In this document: piece after piece, positions 46,986-59,236 of the stretch
How positions within the stretch are numbered: position 1 is the stretch's first letter
Layout: each line of letters begins with the position of its first letter
Assembly: GCF_018474005.1 (NCBI RefSeq)
Contig: NZ_JAHCSH010000003.1
Location: 248,001 to 312,000 of the forward strand
Length of the DNA stretch: 64,000 bases
Source: Curvibacter sp. CHRR-16
GTDB lineage: Bacteria; Pseudomonadota; Gammaproteobacteria; Burkholderiales; Burkholderiaceae_C
Direction of reading: 5' to 3'
The notes under the pieces: generated by a model
Database searches by the model: none
Told to the model about the DNA's origin: nothing
What the model saw: the letters and a program-made list of their open reading frames with translations, nothing else
Translations under genes and position numbers: made by a program

Positions 46986-47204
46986 TTATCGCCGCAGAGG
47001 CTGCAGCAAATGGCGCAAGCCGTTGTGGTCTATGGTCTGCATCAGCTCCAGTAAGCGACCCAGCTCACCGGGTGGAAATCCCTCGCGGGCAAACCAGTTC
47101 AGGTAGTGCCCCGGCAAATCGGCCAGCAAGCGTCCAGCGTATTTGCCGTAAGGCATTGGCATAGAGACAAGCTTGAGTAGCTGGGTGGCGTCGTTGGGGA
47201 GCAT
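46986..47204 (-). CDS. DUF3820 small protein
   Basis: A 72-residue protein (MPMPYGKYAGRLLADLP, YLNWFAREGFPPGELGRLLE) recognisable as DUF3820, a small domain also annotated as a quorum-regulated virulence factor family. The biochemical role is unknown. It converges on the YiiX-like gene 6 bp away. Just upstream lies the decayed ATPase fragment, so this gene marks the left edge of the accessory DNA next to gyrB. Confidence 0.8.
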   Translation of the reverse strand: MLPNDATQLLKLVSMPMPYGKYAGRLLADLPGHYLNWFAREGFPPGELGRLLELMQTIDHNGLRHLLQPLRR

Positions 47205-47236
47205 GGGAGCCGATTGTGCGTGCCGCGACTTGTTTT

Positions 47237-47423
47237 TTTGTCAGTTGGCGACCTTTGTGGCCGAAAAACGTTGACGATCTCATGGAAATCTTGAACTAGG
47301 GCCAGAATGTTCTCAAGGTCATCAGTGGTCAGTGTTGTGCGTTCGAACAGCATTGCCACAACAAGCTGTCTGCCCGACAGGTAGCTTCTCGGCCCACTTC
47401 TGAATTTCGCTAAGGATAGTCAC
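47237..47423 (-). pseudogene. Frameshifted 5' stub of a large defence-type ATP-binding protein
   Basis: A perfect AGGAGG (47430-47435) precedes a GTG start at 47423, but the frame closes after 33 codons (VTILSEIQKWAEKLPVGQ...). One base out of register the sequence continues as VVAMLFERTTLTTDDLENIL then ALVQDFHEI. Joined, these resemble the N-terminal helical segment ('LSEIQxW...LPxWQ...LT..DL..L..L....HGI') seen on large AAA/SMC-like ATPases of defence loci. A single extra A near 47371 would explain the break. The rest of the gene is missing. The family call is from memory of the motif. Confidence 0.6.
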
Positions 47424-47467
47424 TTGTTGCCTCCTGAAGGCTGGTCGCCCAGTTGTCGCGCTGTTCT

Positions 47468-48916
47468 TTACATGAAAAGTCGGTAGGGATAAACCTTGCC
47501 GGGCAGGTCCGGAACATTGGCGATGGTCCGCGCCAACCGCTGCGAATACCGAATGCTCACCGGTACTGGGTCATACAGTGCGTCGTTGTTCCAGTCCATC
47601 TTGGTCAGAGCAAGCGCTTCGTGGGCAATCAGCTCTAGCGAGCCTCTTCCAGCATGCCGGATGAGTTGCAGCGGCTTCGGGATGCTCTTCTTCCCTTGGT
47701 AGTAGTCGCCTCTCGTAGATACCTCAGGTGCGTTGCCGGCCACCCATACGAGTGCCGAGGTCCCCGAACGGGCGACCATCGTCCCTCGGGGAACCGGATA
47801 GCCCGATGGTCTGGTCGGCGGCGTCGCACCAGCAGACTGAATCAGCCAGACCCCTCGCCAGCAGGACGCTGCACCGACCTCTACACACTCAATCTCAGCC
47901 ACGCCGGACAGCGCATCAAACGCGCCTTCGATTTCCTCCTGCTTGAACGCCGTGGTCTTGTGGATGACCAGTCGTTTGGGCAAGTTGCCACCATTGCGGC
48001 CCTGATAGAGCTCAAGGCTTCGTGCGAGAACCGCACGCATGTCGTCCCGGCTCAGAAAGGGGTTGCGGCGGGCCTCGGCTACGTCGGCGACAGGGTCGCG
48101 CGCTTCGAACGCCACGAACTGCATGCCTCCGCCGTCCATGTCAAAAACCTGCGAGCAACACGTCACATAGTGAGCGTCACGCTGGTCGCCACGTAGTGCA
48201 TAGGCGAGGCCGATGTACGCGGTGTCATCGGGCACCCCTTTCAGCGGAGCCAACTTCCAAGGTGTCCCCGCCGCCTTCACGTAAAGGGCGGTTGCCAAGC
48301 GCCAGGCGAGCGAAGCCTTGTAGTTGAAGGTGAAAACTCGGTCGTTGAGCACCTGGGTAGGAATGTTGTACTTTGCCCCCAGTGCTTTGAGTGCGTCGTG
48401 TGCATCGAAGAACTTGCTGCGTGTTGCGGTAGCCCAGGAGTCCGGGAAGTGCACCAGCACCACATCGAACTCGTTGCGCACCGCATCAAGCCTGCGAAGA
48501 GCGGAATTCATTGCCTGGAACAGCCGAGCCTGCGGATCGCCGTCGCCTGGAAGTTGAGCTAGGGAGTCAGGCCATTTGATATGCGCGCCGCGCGCCGCCT
48601 CCAACTGCACACCGAACAATCGATCAAAGCCTGGGTACGGTGGCACGTACTCGGAGCGGTCGCTGGGCTGGTATGAGCCGCGCAGAGATGCCATCAGCTC
48701 ACCACGGCGTTTGTACGAACTCTCGGGCCCCACAGTGGCGATTCGAATCTGCGAGGTGTACCCACCGAATGAGCCCTTGGAATACGGCCCGAAATTGAGT
48801 AGTCCTCTCAGGGGATGGACGTCCACCTGTGTGTCGTCCGACGGCGAGAAGGAGAGCAGCGGCTCGTCCAGGAGCGTGAATGGCGGAAGCTTCGATGCTT
48901 GGAAGGAACTGGCCAT
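47468..48916 (-). CDS. Short prokaryotic Argonaute (MID-PIWI, catalytically inactive), SPARSA type
   Basis: A 482-residue short pAgo without N or PAZ domains. The MID domain (about 150-225) keeps the guide 5'-end pocket pattern YNIPTQVL...FNYKASLAW...LYVKAAGTPW. The PIWI domain (about 230-482) has lost catalysis: YIGLAYAL (235-242) replaces the first catalytic Asp, and IHKTTAF (318-324) replaces the second Asp. It should bind guide and target without cutting and switch on its SIR2-APAZ partner. The ATG at 48916 overlaps the partner's stop codon (TGATG); a GTG at 48919 is the alternative. The two proteins are coupled and presumably made in equal amounts. Confidence 0.9.
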   Translation of the reverse strand: MASSFQASKLPPFTLLDEPLLSFSPSDDTQVDVHPLRGLLNFGPYSKGSFGGYTSQIRIATVGPESSYKRRGELMASLRGSYQPSDRSEYVPPYPGFDRLFGVQLEAARGAHIKWPDSLAQLPGDGDPQARLFQAMNSALRRLDAVRNEFDVVLVHFPDSWATATRSKFFDAHDALKALGAKYNIPTQVLNDRVFTFNYKASLAWRLATALYVKAAGTPWKLAPLKGVPDDTAYIGLAYALRGDQRDAHYVTCCSQVFDMDGGGMQFVAFEARDPVADVAEARRNPFLSRDDMRAVLARSLELYQGRNGGNLPKRLVIHKTTAFKQEEIEGAFDALSGVAEIECVEVGAASCWRGVWLIQSAGATPPTRPSGYPVPRGTMVARSGTSALVWVAGNAPEVSTRGDYYQGKKSIPKPLQLIRHAGRGSLELIAHEALALTKMDWNNDALYDPVPVSIRYSQRLARTIANVPDLPGKVYPYRLFM

Positions 48917-50814
48917 CACTTGGTCCTATCGAAGTAGGTGTGATGGTGGCCTGGTCGGCTCCAGCCAGTGAACCGCGAGACGGTGAACACTGCGTCGATG
49001 CCAATGCCATCCTCCAGACCGAAGGCGCGGACCTTGCCGTCCTTGGCCGACGTGAGCAGCGTTGCCCACGCGTGGATGATCGCTGCCCACTGCTTGTTGT
49101 ACTTCGGAGCCCAACGCTCTCTTCGCCAGTCTCCCGCCGGATCACCACCGCGGCGTTCGAATGGCACTCCCAACGCGTCGTTTTCGGTACTACCTGACTC
49201 TGGCTGAAGGGCCCGCTCAGAGTGCTCAGGCCGGGGAATGTCTACGAACGTGTATGGCTCGAAGCCGCACCACCAACGGTCCTCTATCTGTTCCAGCTTC
49301 AAGAAGACACCTTCATTGAACGGGAAGTTGAGCTTCGGGACGTTGCCCGTGAGGGCGCTCTCATACGCCGTGCGCAGTGGGGCGAGGTCCTGTGAACGCT
49401 TCAGAGCGAATTCCGGGTCCTCGCCTTCCCGAGGGCTGGCGACGATGAGTGAGTGCCCGGAACGCTTGAACCGAGGAATGAGGGGGCGATACCGAGACAG
49501 AGCTTTGACCAACGCGTCGTACAGAAGACCCAACGCCCAGCTGTCCCTGGCCGCATCCAAGTCTACCGTCCCCGCGATCTGAGCTCCGAGGGGCGCTAGC
49601 GCTGCCAAGACTTCTTCGTCTTTCCCGAACACCGCTAGTTCACGGCCATTTGCGGCGACGACTGCCCTGCTGTGCTGTTCTTTCAATAGTGCTCTGACCG
49701 TGGGAGAGGTCGCAGCCTGCGCTAGGGTCATCCGCCGTGCAACGCGCGGCAACGATTCGATGAGGAGTGCGGAGTACCGCAGCACCGGAAACTCCCGGGC
49801 GTGGCTGTTCGGCAGATTGACGGGCACCAGGCGGGGGGCAGCCCTGCCTTGCATCACATGGTCCATCAGCACCTGCGGCAGGTCGACATGCTTGATGACA
49901 TCACCTGCCAATTCGTCGAACGTCTTGCACTCGACCACCGCAACGTCGACGCCAGCAAGATGAGCGTGCTCCAAGAACTCAGTGACCGCAGGTAGGAGAC
50001 GGGAAGCGGACGATGTCACCCAATACAGGCCGTTCGGAAACGGTGCAGGTTCCCGTAAGACTGCGGTCAACGCCTCCATAACCGAAGCGTCCCGCCCGCT
50101 GTAACCGACGAACACCATCCCGAAGCGTTTGCTTGCCTCGACGAGCACGTGCCGCATGCGCTCGTCCTGCCGCTCGAGTTCAGACCCTGTGTTCTTGATG
50201 GCGATGGATTGGTAATCGCCATGGAGCTTGGCCACCAAGGGCCAGTCCGACTCGTTGAGGCAGCGCATGGCGCGCTCTCCCGAGTCAATGGCCGCGACCG
50301 TTGGCCGCGCCTGATCCGCCGTGGGCAGCAATACGTTGGCACTGACTGCGGATTCCTCCACCAGGGGGTCAAAGTTGGTGGTGAATATGCAGTCCACCTT
50401 GCGGGCGGCAATCAGGCTTCCGAGAACCTTGTGCCCAAAGCAAGGCGTGCCTTTGGAGATGGCGTCGTCAATGTACTGCCTGCGATGCCGGGGCTGGGGG
50501 TAGACCGCTTCGAACGCCGCAGCGTACTCGGTCGGGTCTCCATCTGGCGGGAGAAGCGAGGTTTGCCTGAAGAAGGCGTCGATCCGGTCAATCCAGACTT
50601 GGTCGCCGGTGTCGATTTCGCGCTTGGAGAGGTTGTTCTTGCGACAGAAGATTTGGGCCTTGAAGTCCCGAATCATCGCGTAGCCAGTAGGAATTCCTGA
50701 CGCGGCGGAAGCGCCAGCCCCGAGGAACCAGGCCACCAAGTTGGGCCTCAAGGCGAAGGCCGTTGAGAACTGTGCTGCCGAGATTGTCGGTATCGAACTA
50801 GACACGTAGCTCAT
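48916..50814 (-). CDS. SIR2-APAZ NADase effector of the short Argonaute system
   Basis: A 632-residue fusion. The N-terminal SIR2 domain (about 22-290) shows the NAD-binding GAGAS (32-36), TTNFDPLV with N147, KLHGD with the catalytic-type H198, and VFVGYSGRD. Residues from about 340 to the end (ARRMTLAQAATSP... to HHHTYFDRTK) form the APAZ domain, which substitutes for the missing N-PAZ half of Argonaute and holds the partner. In characterised SPARSA systems, target recognition by the pAgo triggers NAD+ depletion and abortive infection. The gene has AAGGA upstream and starts 122 bp downstream of gyrB, on the same strand. Confidence 0.92.
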   Translation of the reverse strand: MSYVSSSIPTISAAQFSTAFALRPNLVAWFLGAGASAASGIPTGYAMIRDFKAQIFCRKNNLSKREIDTGDQVWIDRIDAFFRQTSLLPPDGDPTEYAAAFEAVYPQPRHRRQYIDDAISKGTPCFGHKVLGSLIAARKVDCIFTTNFDPLVEESAVSANVLLPTADQARPTVAAIDSGERAMRCLNESDWPLVAKLHGDYQSIAIKNTGSELERQDERMRHVLVEASKRFGMVFVGYSGRDASVMEALTAVLREPAPFPNGLYWVTSSASRLLPAVTEFLEHAHLAGVDVAVVECKTFDELAGDVIKHVDLPQVLMDHVMQGRAAPRLVPVNLPNSHAREFPVLRYSALLIESLPRVARRMTLAQAATSPTVRALLKEQHSRAVVAANGRELAVFGKDEEVLAALAPLGAQIAGTVDLDAARDSWALGLLYDALVKALSRYRPLIPRFKRSGHSLIVASPREGEDPEFALKRSQDLAPLRTAYESALTGNVPKLNFPFNEGVFLKLEQIEDRWWCGFEPYTFVDIPRPEHSERALQPESGSTENDALGVPFERRGGDPAGDWRRERWAPKYNKQWAAIIHAWATLLTSAKDGKVRAFGLEDGIGIDAVFTVSRFTGWSRPGHHHTYFDRTK

Positions 50815-50936
50815 TCGCTTTTTTCCTTGGATGCGACGGCTTTATAAATCCGTCGGTCAGCCCTATTAAACGCCCTCAAATCATAGATTTTGCAAAATAT
50901 TGTTCGCCGTATTGCATCTTATAAATCGTTCAAAAA

Positions 50937-53522
<2,586 letters not shown>

Positions 53523-53591
53523 CTATGGTTTTGCTAGCGCGTCAAGCTTTATCCATGCGCCTTTCGGCGCATTTTTTACTTTTTTGCGGGC

Positions 53592-54701
53592 TTAGATGCG
53601 CATCGGCATGACAACGTACTTGAAGTCTTGGTTGTCGGGGATGGTGATGAGCGCGGAACTGTTGCCATCGGAGAGTTCGATCTTGACCATGTCCTGATCC
53701 ATGTTGGTCAGCACATCAATCAGGTAGGTAACGTTGAAGCCGATTTCGATGCTGTCACCACCGTAGTCGATGTCCAACTCGTCCATGGCTTCTTCTTGCT
53801 CGGCGTTGCTGGAGGCCACGCGCAGCGAGCCGGGGTCTAGGTTCAGGCGCACGCCCTTGAACTTGTCGCTGGTCAGAATGGCTGTGCGTTGCAGCGTGGT
53901 CAGCAAAGCGGTGCGGCCCAGTGTGACGCTGTTTTTGTGGTTTTTGGGGATGACGCGGTTGTAGTCGGGGAATTTGCCTTCCACCAGCTTGGTGACGAAC
54001 TCCATGCCGTCAAACGCAAACTTGGCTTGGTTGTTGGCAAATTGCATCTCGATCAGGCCTTCATCGTTGGAGCTGAGCAGGCGCTGCAGTTCCATCACGG
54101 TTTTGCGCGGCAAGATGACTTCTTGTTTGGGCACTTCGGTGTCCAAGGTGGCGCTGGAGAAGGCCAAGCGGTGCCCGTCGGTCGCGACCAAGCTCAGGGT
54201 TTTGCCTTCGGCCACGAACAAAATGCCGTTGAGGTAGTAGCGGATGTCGTGCACGGCCATGGCAAACGCCACTTGGCCCAGCAGCGCTTTGAGGGTTTTT
54301 TGCGGCACGCTGAAAACGGGGCCGAAGTTGGCCGATTCTTGCACCAGTGGGAAGTCTTCGGCGGGCAGGGTTTGCAGCGTGAACTTGCTCTTGCCACCTT
54401 TGAGGATGACTTTGTTTTGGCTCGACTCCAAGCTCACGGTCTGATCGCCGGGCATGGTGCGCAGGATGTCGATGAGTTTTTTGGCGCCAATGGTGGTGGA
54501 GAAATTGCCAGTGTCGCCTCCCAGATCGGCGGTGGTGCGGATTTGGATTTCCAAATCGCTGGTGGTCAGTTGGATCGAGTCACCTGCTTTGCGCAGCAGT
54601 ACGTTGGCCAGTATCGGCAAGGTGTGGCGACGCTCCACGATGCCGGCCACCGATTGCAGTACCGACAGAACCTTGTCTTGTGTAGCCTTCAAAACGATCA
54701 T
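53592..54701 (-). CDS. dnaN: DNA polymerase III beta clamp
   Basis: A 369-residue sliding clamp; the start [20 protein letters not shown] at 54701 gives the expected length. It has three clamp domains, the YYLNGILF segment, [10 protein letters not shown] (conserved in DnaN), and the C-terminal VVMPMRI end. It tethers replicative polymerases to DNA. It lies downstream of dnaA with a 94-bp gap. Confidence 0.97.
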   Translation of the reverse strand: MIVLKATQDKVLSVLQSVAGIVERRHTLPILANVLLRKAGDSIQLTTSDLEIQIRTTADLGGDTGNFSTTIGAKKLIDILRTMPGDQTVSLESSQNKVILKGGKSKFTLQTLPAEDFPLVQESANFGPVFSVPQKTLKALLGQVAFAMAVHDIRYYLNGILFVAEGKTLSLVATDGHRLAFSSATLDTEVPKQEVILPRKTVMELQRLLSSNDEGLIEMQFANNQAKFAFDGMEFVTKLVEGKFPDYNRVIPKNHKNSVTLGRTALLTTLQRTAILTSDKFKGVRLNLDPGSLRVASSNAEQEEAMDELDIDYGGDSIEIGFNVTYLIDVLTNMDQDMVKIELSDGNSSALITIPDNQDFKYVVMPMRI

Positions 54702-54795
54702 GGGTAAATCCTCTCCATATATCCAATTCACTGGGCAACGCGCATTTTCGCTTGTTTTGTGACATTTCTTGGCGCGCGTTGTTGGGTTTTTCGCA

Positions 54796-56259
54796 TCAGC
54801 CTTTCAGGGTTTGCTCCAGTACGTGCAGCTGCTGGTTCAGTTCAGCTAGCTGCTGGCGCTCGGCGGCGATTTTGCGCACTGCATGCAAGACAGTGGTGTG
54901 GTCGCGTCCGCCAAACAACTCGCCAATCTCAGGCAGACTCTTTTGCGTCAGTTCTTTGGCCAGGTACATAGCGATCTGGCGTGGCCGGGCAATGCTGGCC
55001 GGGCGCTTTTTGCTGTACATGTCGGCCACTTTGATCTTGTAGTAGTCGGCCACCGTTTTTTGGATGTTCTCCACACTGATTTGCCGATTCTGAATCGACA
55101 GCAGGTCTTTGAGCGCGTCGCGCGCCAGCTGAATGGAAATGTCTTTGTGGTTAAAGCGCGAGTAGGCCAGTATCTTGCGCAGGGCCCCTTCAAGCTCGCG
55201 CACGTTGGAGCGCACGTTTTTGGCCACAAAAAAAGCGACTTCTTCGGGCATGTCGGCGCCTTCGGCGTGGGCTTTGTTGATCAAGATGGCCACGCGCATT
55301 TCCAATTCGGGTGGCTCGATGGCCACGGTCAGTCCCGAGTCAAAGCGCGACACCAAGCGCTCGTGGATGTCGGTCAGCCCCTTGGGGTAGGTGTCGCTGG
55401 TCATGATGATGTGGCTCTTGCGCGTCAGCAGGGCTTCAAATGCGTTGAAGAACTCCTCTTGCGTGCGGTCTTTGCCAGCGAAGAACTGAACATCGTCAAT
55501 CAGCAGCAAATCCAGCGAGTGGTAGCGCTGCTTGAATTCATCAAAAGTCTTGCGCTGGTAGGACTTCACCACATCGGAGACGAATTGCTCGGCGTGGATG
55601 TACAGCACTTTGGACTGCGGTTTGTCTTGCAGCAGGCGGTTGCCGACGGCGTGCATCAAGTGGGTTTTGCCCAAGCCCACCCCACCGTAAATGAACAGGG
55701 GGTTGTACATGGCACCCGGTGAGGTTGCTACATGCATGGCGGCGGCGCGGGCCATGCGGTTGGCAGAACCCTCCACCAAAGTATCGAACGTCAGGATGCT
55801 GTTGAGGCGGTTCTTGGGAACGCTGGTAGTGGTGCTTTCGGCTCCGTTGGCAGCGGCAGATATGGTGCCGTCCCCGGCTGGATTGGGGGTATAGCCGTTG
55901 GCAAAGGTGTCAATGGTGGGGGTGCTATCCACAGGCCTGCTAGGCATATGCACACGGGTGGGGGCTACTCGGGCTGCGATGGCCAATTCCAATTGCACGG
56001 GCATGCCACGTAGCTGTTCCAGCAGCGTGCTGATGCGTTGGCTGTACTGGGCGCGCACCCAGTCCAGCTTGAAGCGGTTGGCCACCAGCAGGGTGATGCG
56101 ATCTTCCTCGTCGCCCGGCTGTACAGAGAGAGGTTTGATCCAGGTGTTGAACTGTTGTTCGGGCAGCTCTTGCGCTAGCACGTCCAAACACTCTTGCCAC
56201 AAACCCACGCTCAGTGGGATGCCGCTGTCGCTGTTTTGTAATGATGGTCCCTGGCTCAT
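54796..56259 (-). CDS. dnaA: Chromosomal replication initiator DnaA
   Basis: A 487-residue DnaA. The start at 56259 ([13 protein letters not shown]) is chosen over an in-frame ATG at 56313. Domain I has [25 protein letters not shown], domain II is a variable linker, and domain III (AAA+) shows [16 protein letters not shown] and [13 protein letters not shown]. Domain IV has the [15 protein letters not shown]-binding signature. It unwinds oriC in the adjacent intergenic region and is read away from it, with DnaA boxes just upstream that would also autoregulate it. Confidence 0.97.
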   Translation of the reverse strand: MSQGPSLQNSDSGIPLSVGLWQECLDVLAQELPEQQFNTWIKPLSVQPGDEEDRITLLVANRFKLDWVRAQYSQRISTLLEQLRGMPVQLELAIAARVAPTRVHMPSRPVDSTPTIDTFANGYTPNPAGDGTISAAANGAESTTTSVPKNRLNSILTFDTLVEGSANRMARAAAMHVATSPGAMYNPLFIYGGVGLGKTHLMHAVGNRLLQDKPQSKVLYIHAEQFVSDVVKSYQRKTFDEFKQRYHSLDLLLIDDVQFFAGKDRTQEEFFNAFEALLTRKSHIIMTSDTYPKGLTDIHERLVSRFDSGLTVAIEPPELEMRVAILINKAHAEGADMPEEVAFFVAKNVRSNVRELEGALRKILAYSRFNHKDISIQLARDALKDLLSIQNRQISVENIQKTVADYYKIKVADMYSKKRPASIARPRQIAMYLAKELTQKSLPEIGELFGGRDHTTVLHAVRKIAAERQQLAELNQQLHVLEQTLKG

Positions 56260-56324
56260 GGCTGATGGCTTTGTTGTGGATATTTGTGGTTGTGGATGCT
56301 GGTGAATGCGCAATTATTAAGAGC

Positions 56325-56333
56325 TTATCCACA
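56325..56333 (+). promoter_or_regulatory. Consensus DnaA box
   Basis: TTATCCACA is an exact match to the DnaA box consensus, 66 bp upstream of the dnaA start. Confidence 0.85.
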
Positions 56334-56385
56334 CCGCCTGCATGCCGAAACGGCAAGGGGGCGGATTATGCCTGCAAGCGCGGCC

Positions 56386-56414
56386 TTGCTGCATGTTTAA
56401 AGTTTTGCGATAAT
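56386..56414 (+). promoter_or_regulatory. Sigma-70-type promoter for rpmH-rnpA
   Basis: TTGCTG (56386-56391) and GATAAT (56409-56414) are separated by 17 bases, close to the -35/-10 consensus. They sit 100 bp ahead of rpmH. Confidence 0.7.
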
Positions 56415-56513
56415 TCGCGGTTCACCGGACTTCAGGGTTGGCTTTGGCCAGCTAAGCGTGGTCCGAACAGAAGTCCACCCGAAGCAGTCGGTTACTACAG
56501 GAATTTTTCAACA

Positions 56514-56648
56514 ATGAAACGCACATACCAACCATCCAAAACCCGTCGTGCTCGCACCCACGGTTTCTTGGTTCGCATGAAGACTCGTGGTGGTCGCGCC
56601 GTGATCAACGCACGCCGCGCCAAGGGCCGCAAACGCCTGGCTGTCTAA
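56514..56648 (+). CDS. rpmH: 50S ribosomal protein L34
   Basis: A 44-residue protein, [20 protein letters not shown] continuing to KGRKRLAV, the invariant L34 sequence and length. AGGAA lies upstream. It is the first gene of the rightward origin-proximal operon rpmH-rnpA-yidD-yidC. Confidence 0.98.
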   Translation: MKRTYQPSKTRRARTHGFLVRMKTRGGRAVINARRAKGRKRLAV

Positions 56649-56672
56649 GCTGGCTTAGTCTGGTCTGGGTGC

Positions 56673-57164
56673 GTGGTGTCCCACGACGTCCACAGCACAC
56701 ACTGCACGCACTTGCTGCGTTTGCAAACCCGCCCGCAATTCCAAGTTGTCTTGGATGGGGTTGTGGTGTCGCGAACGCAGCATTTTGCGTTGCATGCCCG
56801 TGAATTGAGTGCCTTGAGCCTGCGCCAGCCCGAAGCTATGCGCCCGGTGTTCCATCCATCGGGTACGTGGTTGGGGGCGATGGTGCCTAAGCGTTGGGCA
56901 CGCCGGGCTGTGACACGCAATACCATCAAGCGCCAAATCTACAGCGTGGCCGCAGAATATGCGCCCACGCTGTTGTTGCTCGCACCCATGGGCCATGTGG
57001 TGCGCTTGCGCACAAGCTGGGACAGGGCAGAGTACATTAGCGCCACCTCTGACAAGTTGCGGCACGACGTGCGCCAAGAGCTGCAGGTCTTGTTCAGCAA
57101 CGCCCAGCGCCGTTTGGCAGACTTAGCGGCCACACCATCCCAACTGGCAACGAACACGCTATGA
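56673..57164 (+). CDS. rnpA: Ribonuclease P protein component
   Basis: Up to 163 residues from a GTG at 56673. The family-like part starts around LLRLQTRPQFQVVLDG, so a later start (TTG near 56712) is possible. The core is GAMVPKRWARRAVTRNTIKR, the RNR motif that contacts P RNA, and RLRTSWDRAEYISATSD. It assists tRNA 5' processing. The stop overlaps the yidD start by 4 bp. Confidence 0.93.
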   Translation: MVSHDVHSTHCTHLLRLQTRPQFQVVLDGVVVSRTQHFALHARELSALSLRQPEAMRPVFHPSGTWLGAMVPKRWARRAVTRNTIKRQIYSVAAEYAPTLLLLAPMGHVVRLRTSWDRAEYISATSDKLRHDVRQELQVLFSNAQRRLADLAATPSQLATNTL

Positions 57165-57448
57165 AGTCCATACTGATTCTGCTGGTTCGTGGCTACCGCT
57201 TATTCTTGAGCCCTTGGTTGGGTTCTTCTTGCCGTTTTGAGCCTACTTGCTCGGCCTACTCATTGCAGGCCTTGCAGCAGCACGGTGCAGCAGCGGGAAC
57301 TTATCTCACATTGCGCCGTCTGGTACGTTGCCATCCCGGCTGTGCTGGGGGGCATGATCCGGTACCCGAGCAGTCGCCTTTGCACGGTGGTTTGTTTCGC
57401 CGTTTCTCTTCAACCTCATCTGTCTCTTCGGAAAAGAGAGTTCCATGA
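57161..57448 (+). CDS. yidD: Membrane protein insertion efficiency factor YidD
   Basis: A 95-residue protein with the diagnostic GYRLFLSPWLGSSCRFEPTC then SAYSLQAL, and RLVRCHPGCAGGHDPVP. It aids YidC-dependent membrane insertion. It overlaps rnpA and yidC by 4 bp each, a tight translationally coupled string. Confidence 0.95.
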   Translation: MKSILILLVRGYRLFLSPWLGSSCRFEPTCSAYSLQALQQHGAAAGTYLTLRRLVRCHPGCAGGHDPVPEQSPLHGGLFRRFSSTSSVSSEKRVP

Positions 57449-59154
57449 ACGATATTCGCCGCACCATTCTTTGGGTGGTTTTTGGTTTCTCCATGGTCTT
57501 GTTATGGGACCAGTGGCAGGTCTATAACGGACACCAAGCCACTTTCTTCCCACGCGCCACGCCGGCTGCTGATAAGGCTGCAGTGCCGACAGCAAGCGCG
57601 GCTACTCCCACGCCAGCCACTACTGGAGCGACTGGCAGTGCAGTTCCTGCCACGACGGCTGCCCATGCGGCAACTCCCGCGTTGCCCAAAGAACGTTTTG
57701 AAGTGAGCACCGATACCCTCAAACTCACCTTCGATACCGAAGGCGGTTCTGTGGTGCGCACCGAGTTTCTCAAGCACGTGGATGACCACGACAAGACCCG
57801 TAATGTGGTGCTTTTGGAAGACAGTGCTGCCCATGTGTACCAAGCGCAAACGGGCTTGGTGCAGACGGCAGGTGCAGGTTTGCCAACCCACAAAACCGTG
57901 ATGCAAGTTAGCGGTGATCGCGTATTGAAAGAAGGTCAAGATAGCTTGAGCATTCAATTTACGTCGCCCGAAGTCGGTGGTGTGAAGCTGGTGAAAACCT
58001 ATACCTTGCACCGCGGCTCTTATGCGGTGGATGTGCAGCAAGATGTGGTGAATGCTTCTGGCGCGCCTATCGCTCCGCAGCTGTATTTGCAGTTGGTGCG
58101 CGACGGCAATCCTTTAGAAGGCGGATCGTCCTTCTATTCCACTTACACCGGCCCGGCCCTCTATACCGAGGACAGCAAGTACCGCAAGGTGGATTTTTCT
58201 GACATCAAAAAGAAAAAAGCCGACTACCCCGCACAAGCTGACAACGGTTATGTCGCCATGGTGCAACATTACTTTGCCAGCGCTTGGATTTTGCCCAAGG
58301 GCGTGCAGCGTGAGTTCCACTTTGACGGCGTAGACATTGGTTCGACCTTGGCCGATTGCTGCTACCGCGCCACTATGGTGAGCCCATTGGGTGCCATTGA
58401 GCCTGGCCAGAGCAAGCAAATCAAGGCAACTTTGTTCATGGGCCCCCAAGACGAAAAAATGCTCGAAGGCATTGCGACCGGTTTGGAGTTGGTCAAGGAT
58501 TACGGTCACCTGACCATCATTGCCAAACCGCTGTACTGGTTGCTCGACAAGTTGCATGGCTTTATTGGCAACTGGGGCTGGTCCATCGTGGCCTTGGTGC
58601 TTTTGCTCAAGATTGCTTTCTACTGGTTCAACGCCAAGGCCTACGCCAGCATGGCCAAGATGAAGGCCATCAACCCCCGCATCATGGAGCTGCGTGAGCG
58701 TTTGAAAGACAAACCGCAGCAAATGCAGCAAGAGATGGTGAAGATCTACCGCGAGGAAAAGGTCAACCCCATGGGCGGTTGCTTGCCTATCGTGATTCAA
58801 ATTCCGGTTTTTATTGCGCTGTACTCCGTGCTGTTGTCATCGGTGGAGATTCGCAATGCACCGTGGATTTTGTGGGTGACCGACTTGTCTGCCAAGGATC
58901 CTTACTTCATCCTGCCCGTCATCATGACCTTGTCAACCTTGCTGCAGACAGCGCTCAACCCCGCGCCACCAGACCCACTGCAAGCCAAGATGATGTGGAT
59001 CATGCCGCTGGCCTTCAGCGTGATGTTCTTCGCTTTCCCCGCCGGTTTGGTGCTGTACTGGATCACGAACAACATCTTGTCGATTGCTCAGCAGTGGATT
59101 ATCAACACCCGAATGGGCGTACCACCGCAGTTCAATCTGCCCAAGTTCAAGTAA
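57445..59154 (+). CDS. yidC: Membrane protein insertase YidC
   Basis: A 569-residue YidC/Oxa1 insertase of the Gram-negative type. An N-terminal helix ([15 protein letters not shown]) precedes an Ala/Thr-rich linker and the large periplasmic beta domain (about 80-350). The conserved five-helix core follows: [40 protein letters not shown] and [15 protein letters not shown]. It inserts inner-membrane proteins alone or with Sec. Confidence 0.97.
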   Translation: MNDIRRTILWVVFGFSMVLLWDQWQVYNGHQATFFPRATPAADKAAVPTASAATPTPATTGATGSAVPATTAAHAATPALPKERFEVSTDTLKLTFDTEGGSVVRTEFLKHVDDHDKTRNVVLLEDSAAHVYQAQTGLVQTAGAGLPTHKTVMQVSGDRVLKEGQDSLSIQFTSPEVGGVKLVKTYTLHRGSYAVDVQQDVVNASGAPIAPQLYLQLVRDGNPLEGGSSFYSTYTGPALYTEDSKYRKVDFSDIKKKKADYPAQADNGYVAMVQHYFASAWILPKGVQREFHFDGVDIGSTLADCCYRATMVSPLGAIEPGQSKQIKATLFMGPQDEKMLEGIATGLELVKDYGHLTIIAKPLYWLLDKLHGFIGNWGWSIVALVLLLKIAFYWFNAKAYASMAKMKAINPRIMELRERLKDKPQQMQQEMVKIYREEKVNPMGGCLPIVIQIPVFIALYSVLLSSVEIRNAPWILWVTDLSAKDPYFILPVIMTLSTLLQTALNPAPPDPLQAKMMWIMPLAFSVMFFAFPAGLVLYWITNNILSIAQQWIINTRMGVPPQFNLPKFK

Positions 59155-59161
59155 GCAGATC

Positions 59162-59193
59162 AGCACAAAGGGCCCGCAAGGGCCCTTTGTGCT
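59162..59193 (+). terminator. Strong 14-bp hairpin between yidC and mnmE
   Basis: AGCACAAAGGGCCC (59162-59175) pairs perfectly with GGGCCCTTTGTGCT (59180-59193) across a GCAA tetraloop. There is no long U-run directly after, so it may stop or attenuate transcription or protect the mRNA end. Confidence 0.7.
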
Positions 59194-59236
59194 TGGGTTC
59201 CCTGCTTGTATAACGACAGACAGTTGGCCATTTTCC

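Larger units (their letters stand above)
56260..56513. other. Probable oriC / dnaA-rpmH intergenic region
   Basis: This 254-bp divergent region between dnaA and rpmH carries a perfect DnaA box (TTATCCACA, 56325-56333) and near-perfect boxes on the other strand (TGTGGATAT at 56275-56283; TGTGGATGC at 56291-56299). It also has AT-rich patches and the rpmH promoter. Gene polarity reverses here. That makes it the most likely origin, although few strict boxes are present and the functional origin may extend into neighbouring sequence. Confidence 0.65.

Noticed and set aside
47099-47359. Apparent 86-codon minus-strand gene
   Set aside because: Only its first 35-40 codons look protein-like and belong to the frameshifted stub; the remainder runs out of frame through the DUF3820 gene.
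53551-53576. Hairpin TGCGCC-TTTC-GGCGCA with following T-run between gyrB and dnaN
   Set aside because: The T-run follows only on the plus strand, where no gene is transcribed into it, so it is not a useful terminator for gyrB or dnaN. The adjacent 53522-53565 sequence only weakly resembles the small repeat.
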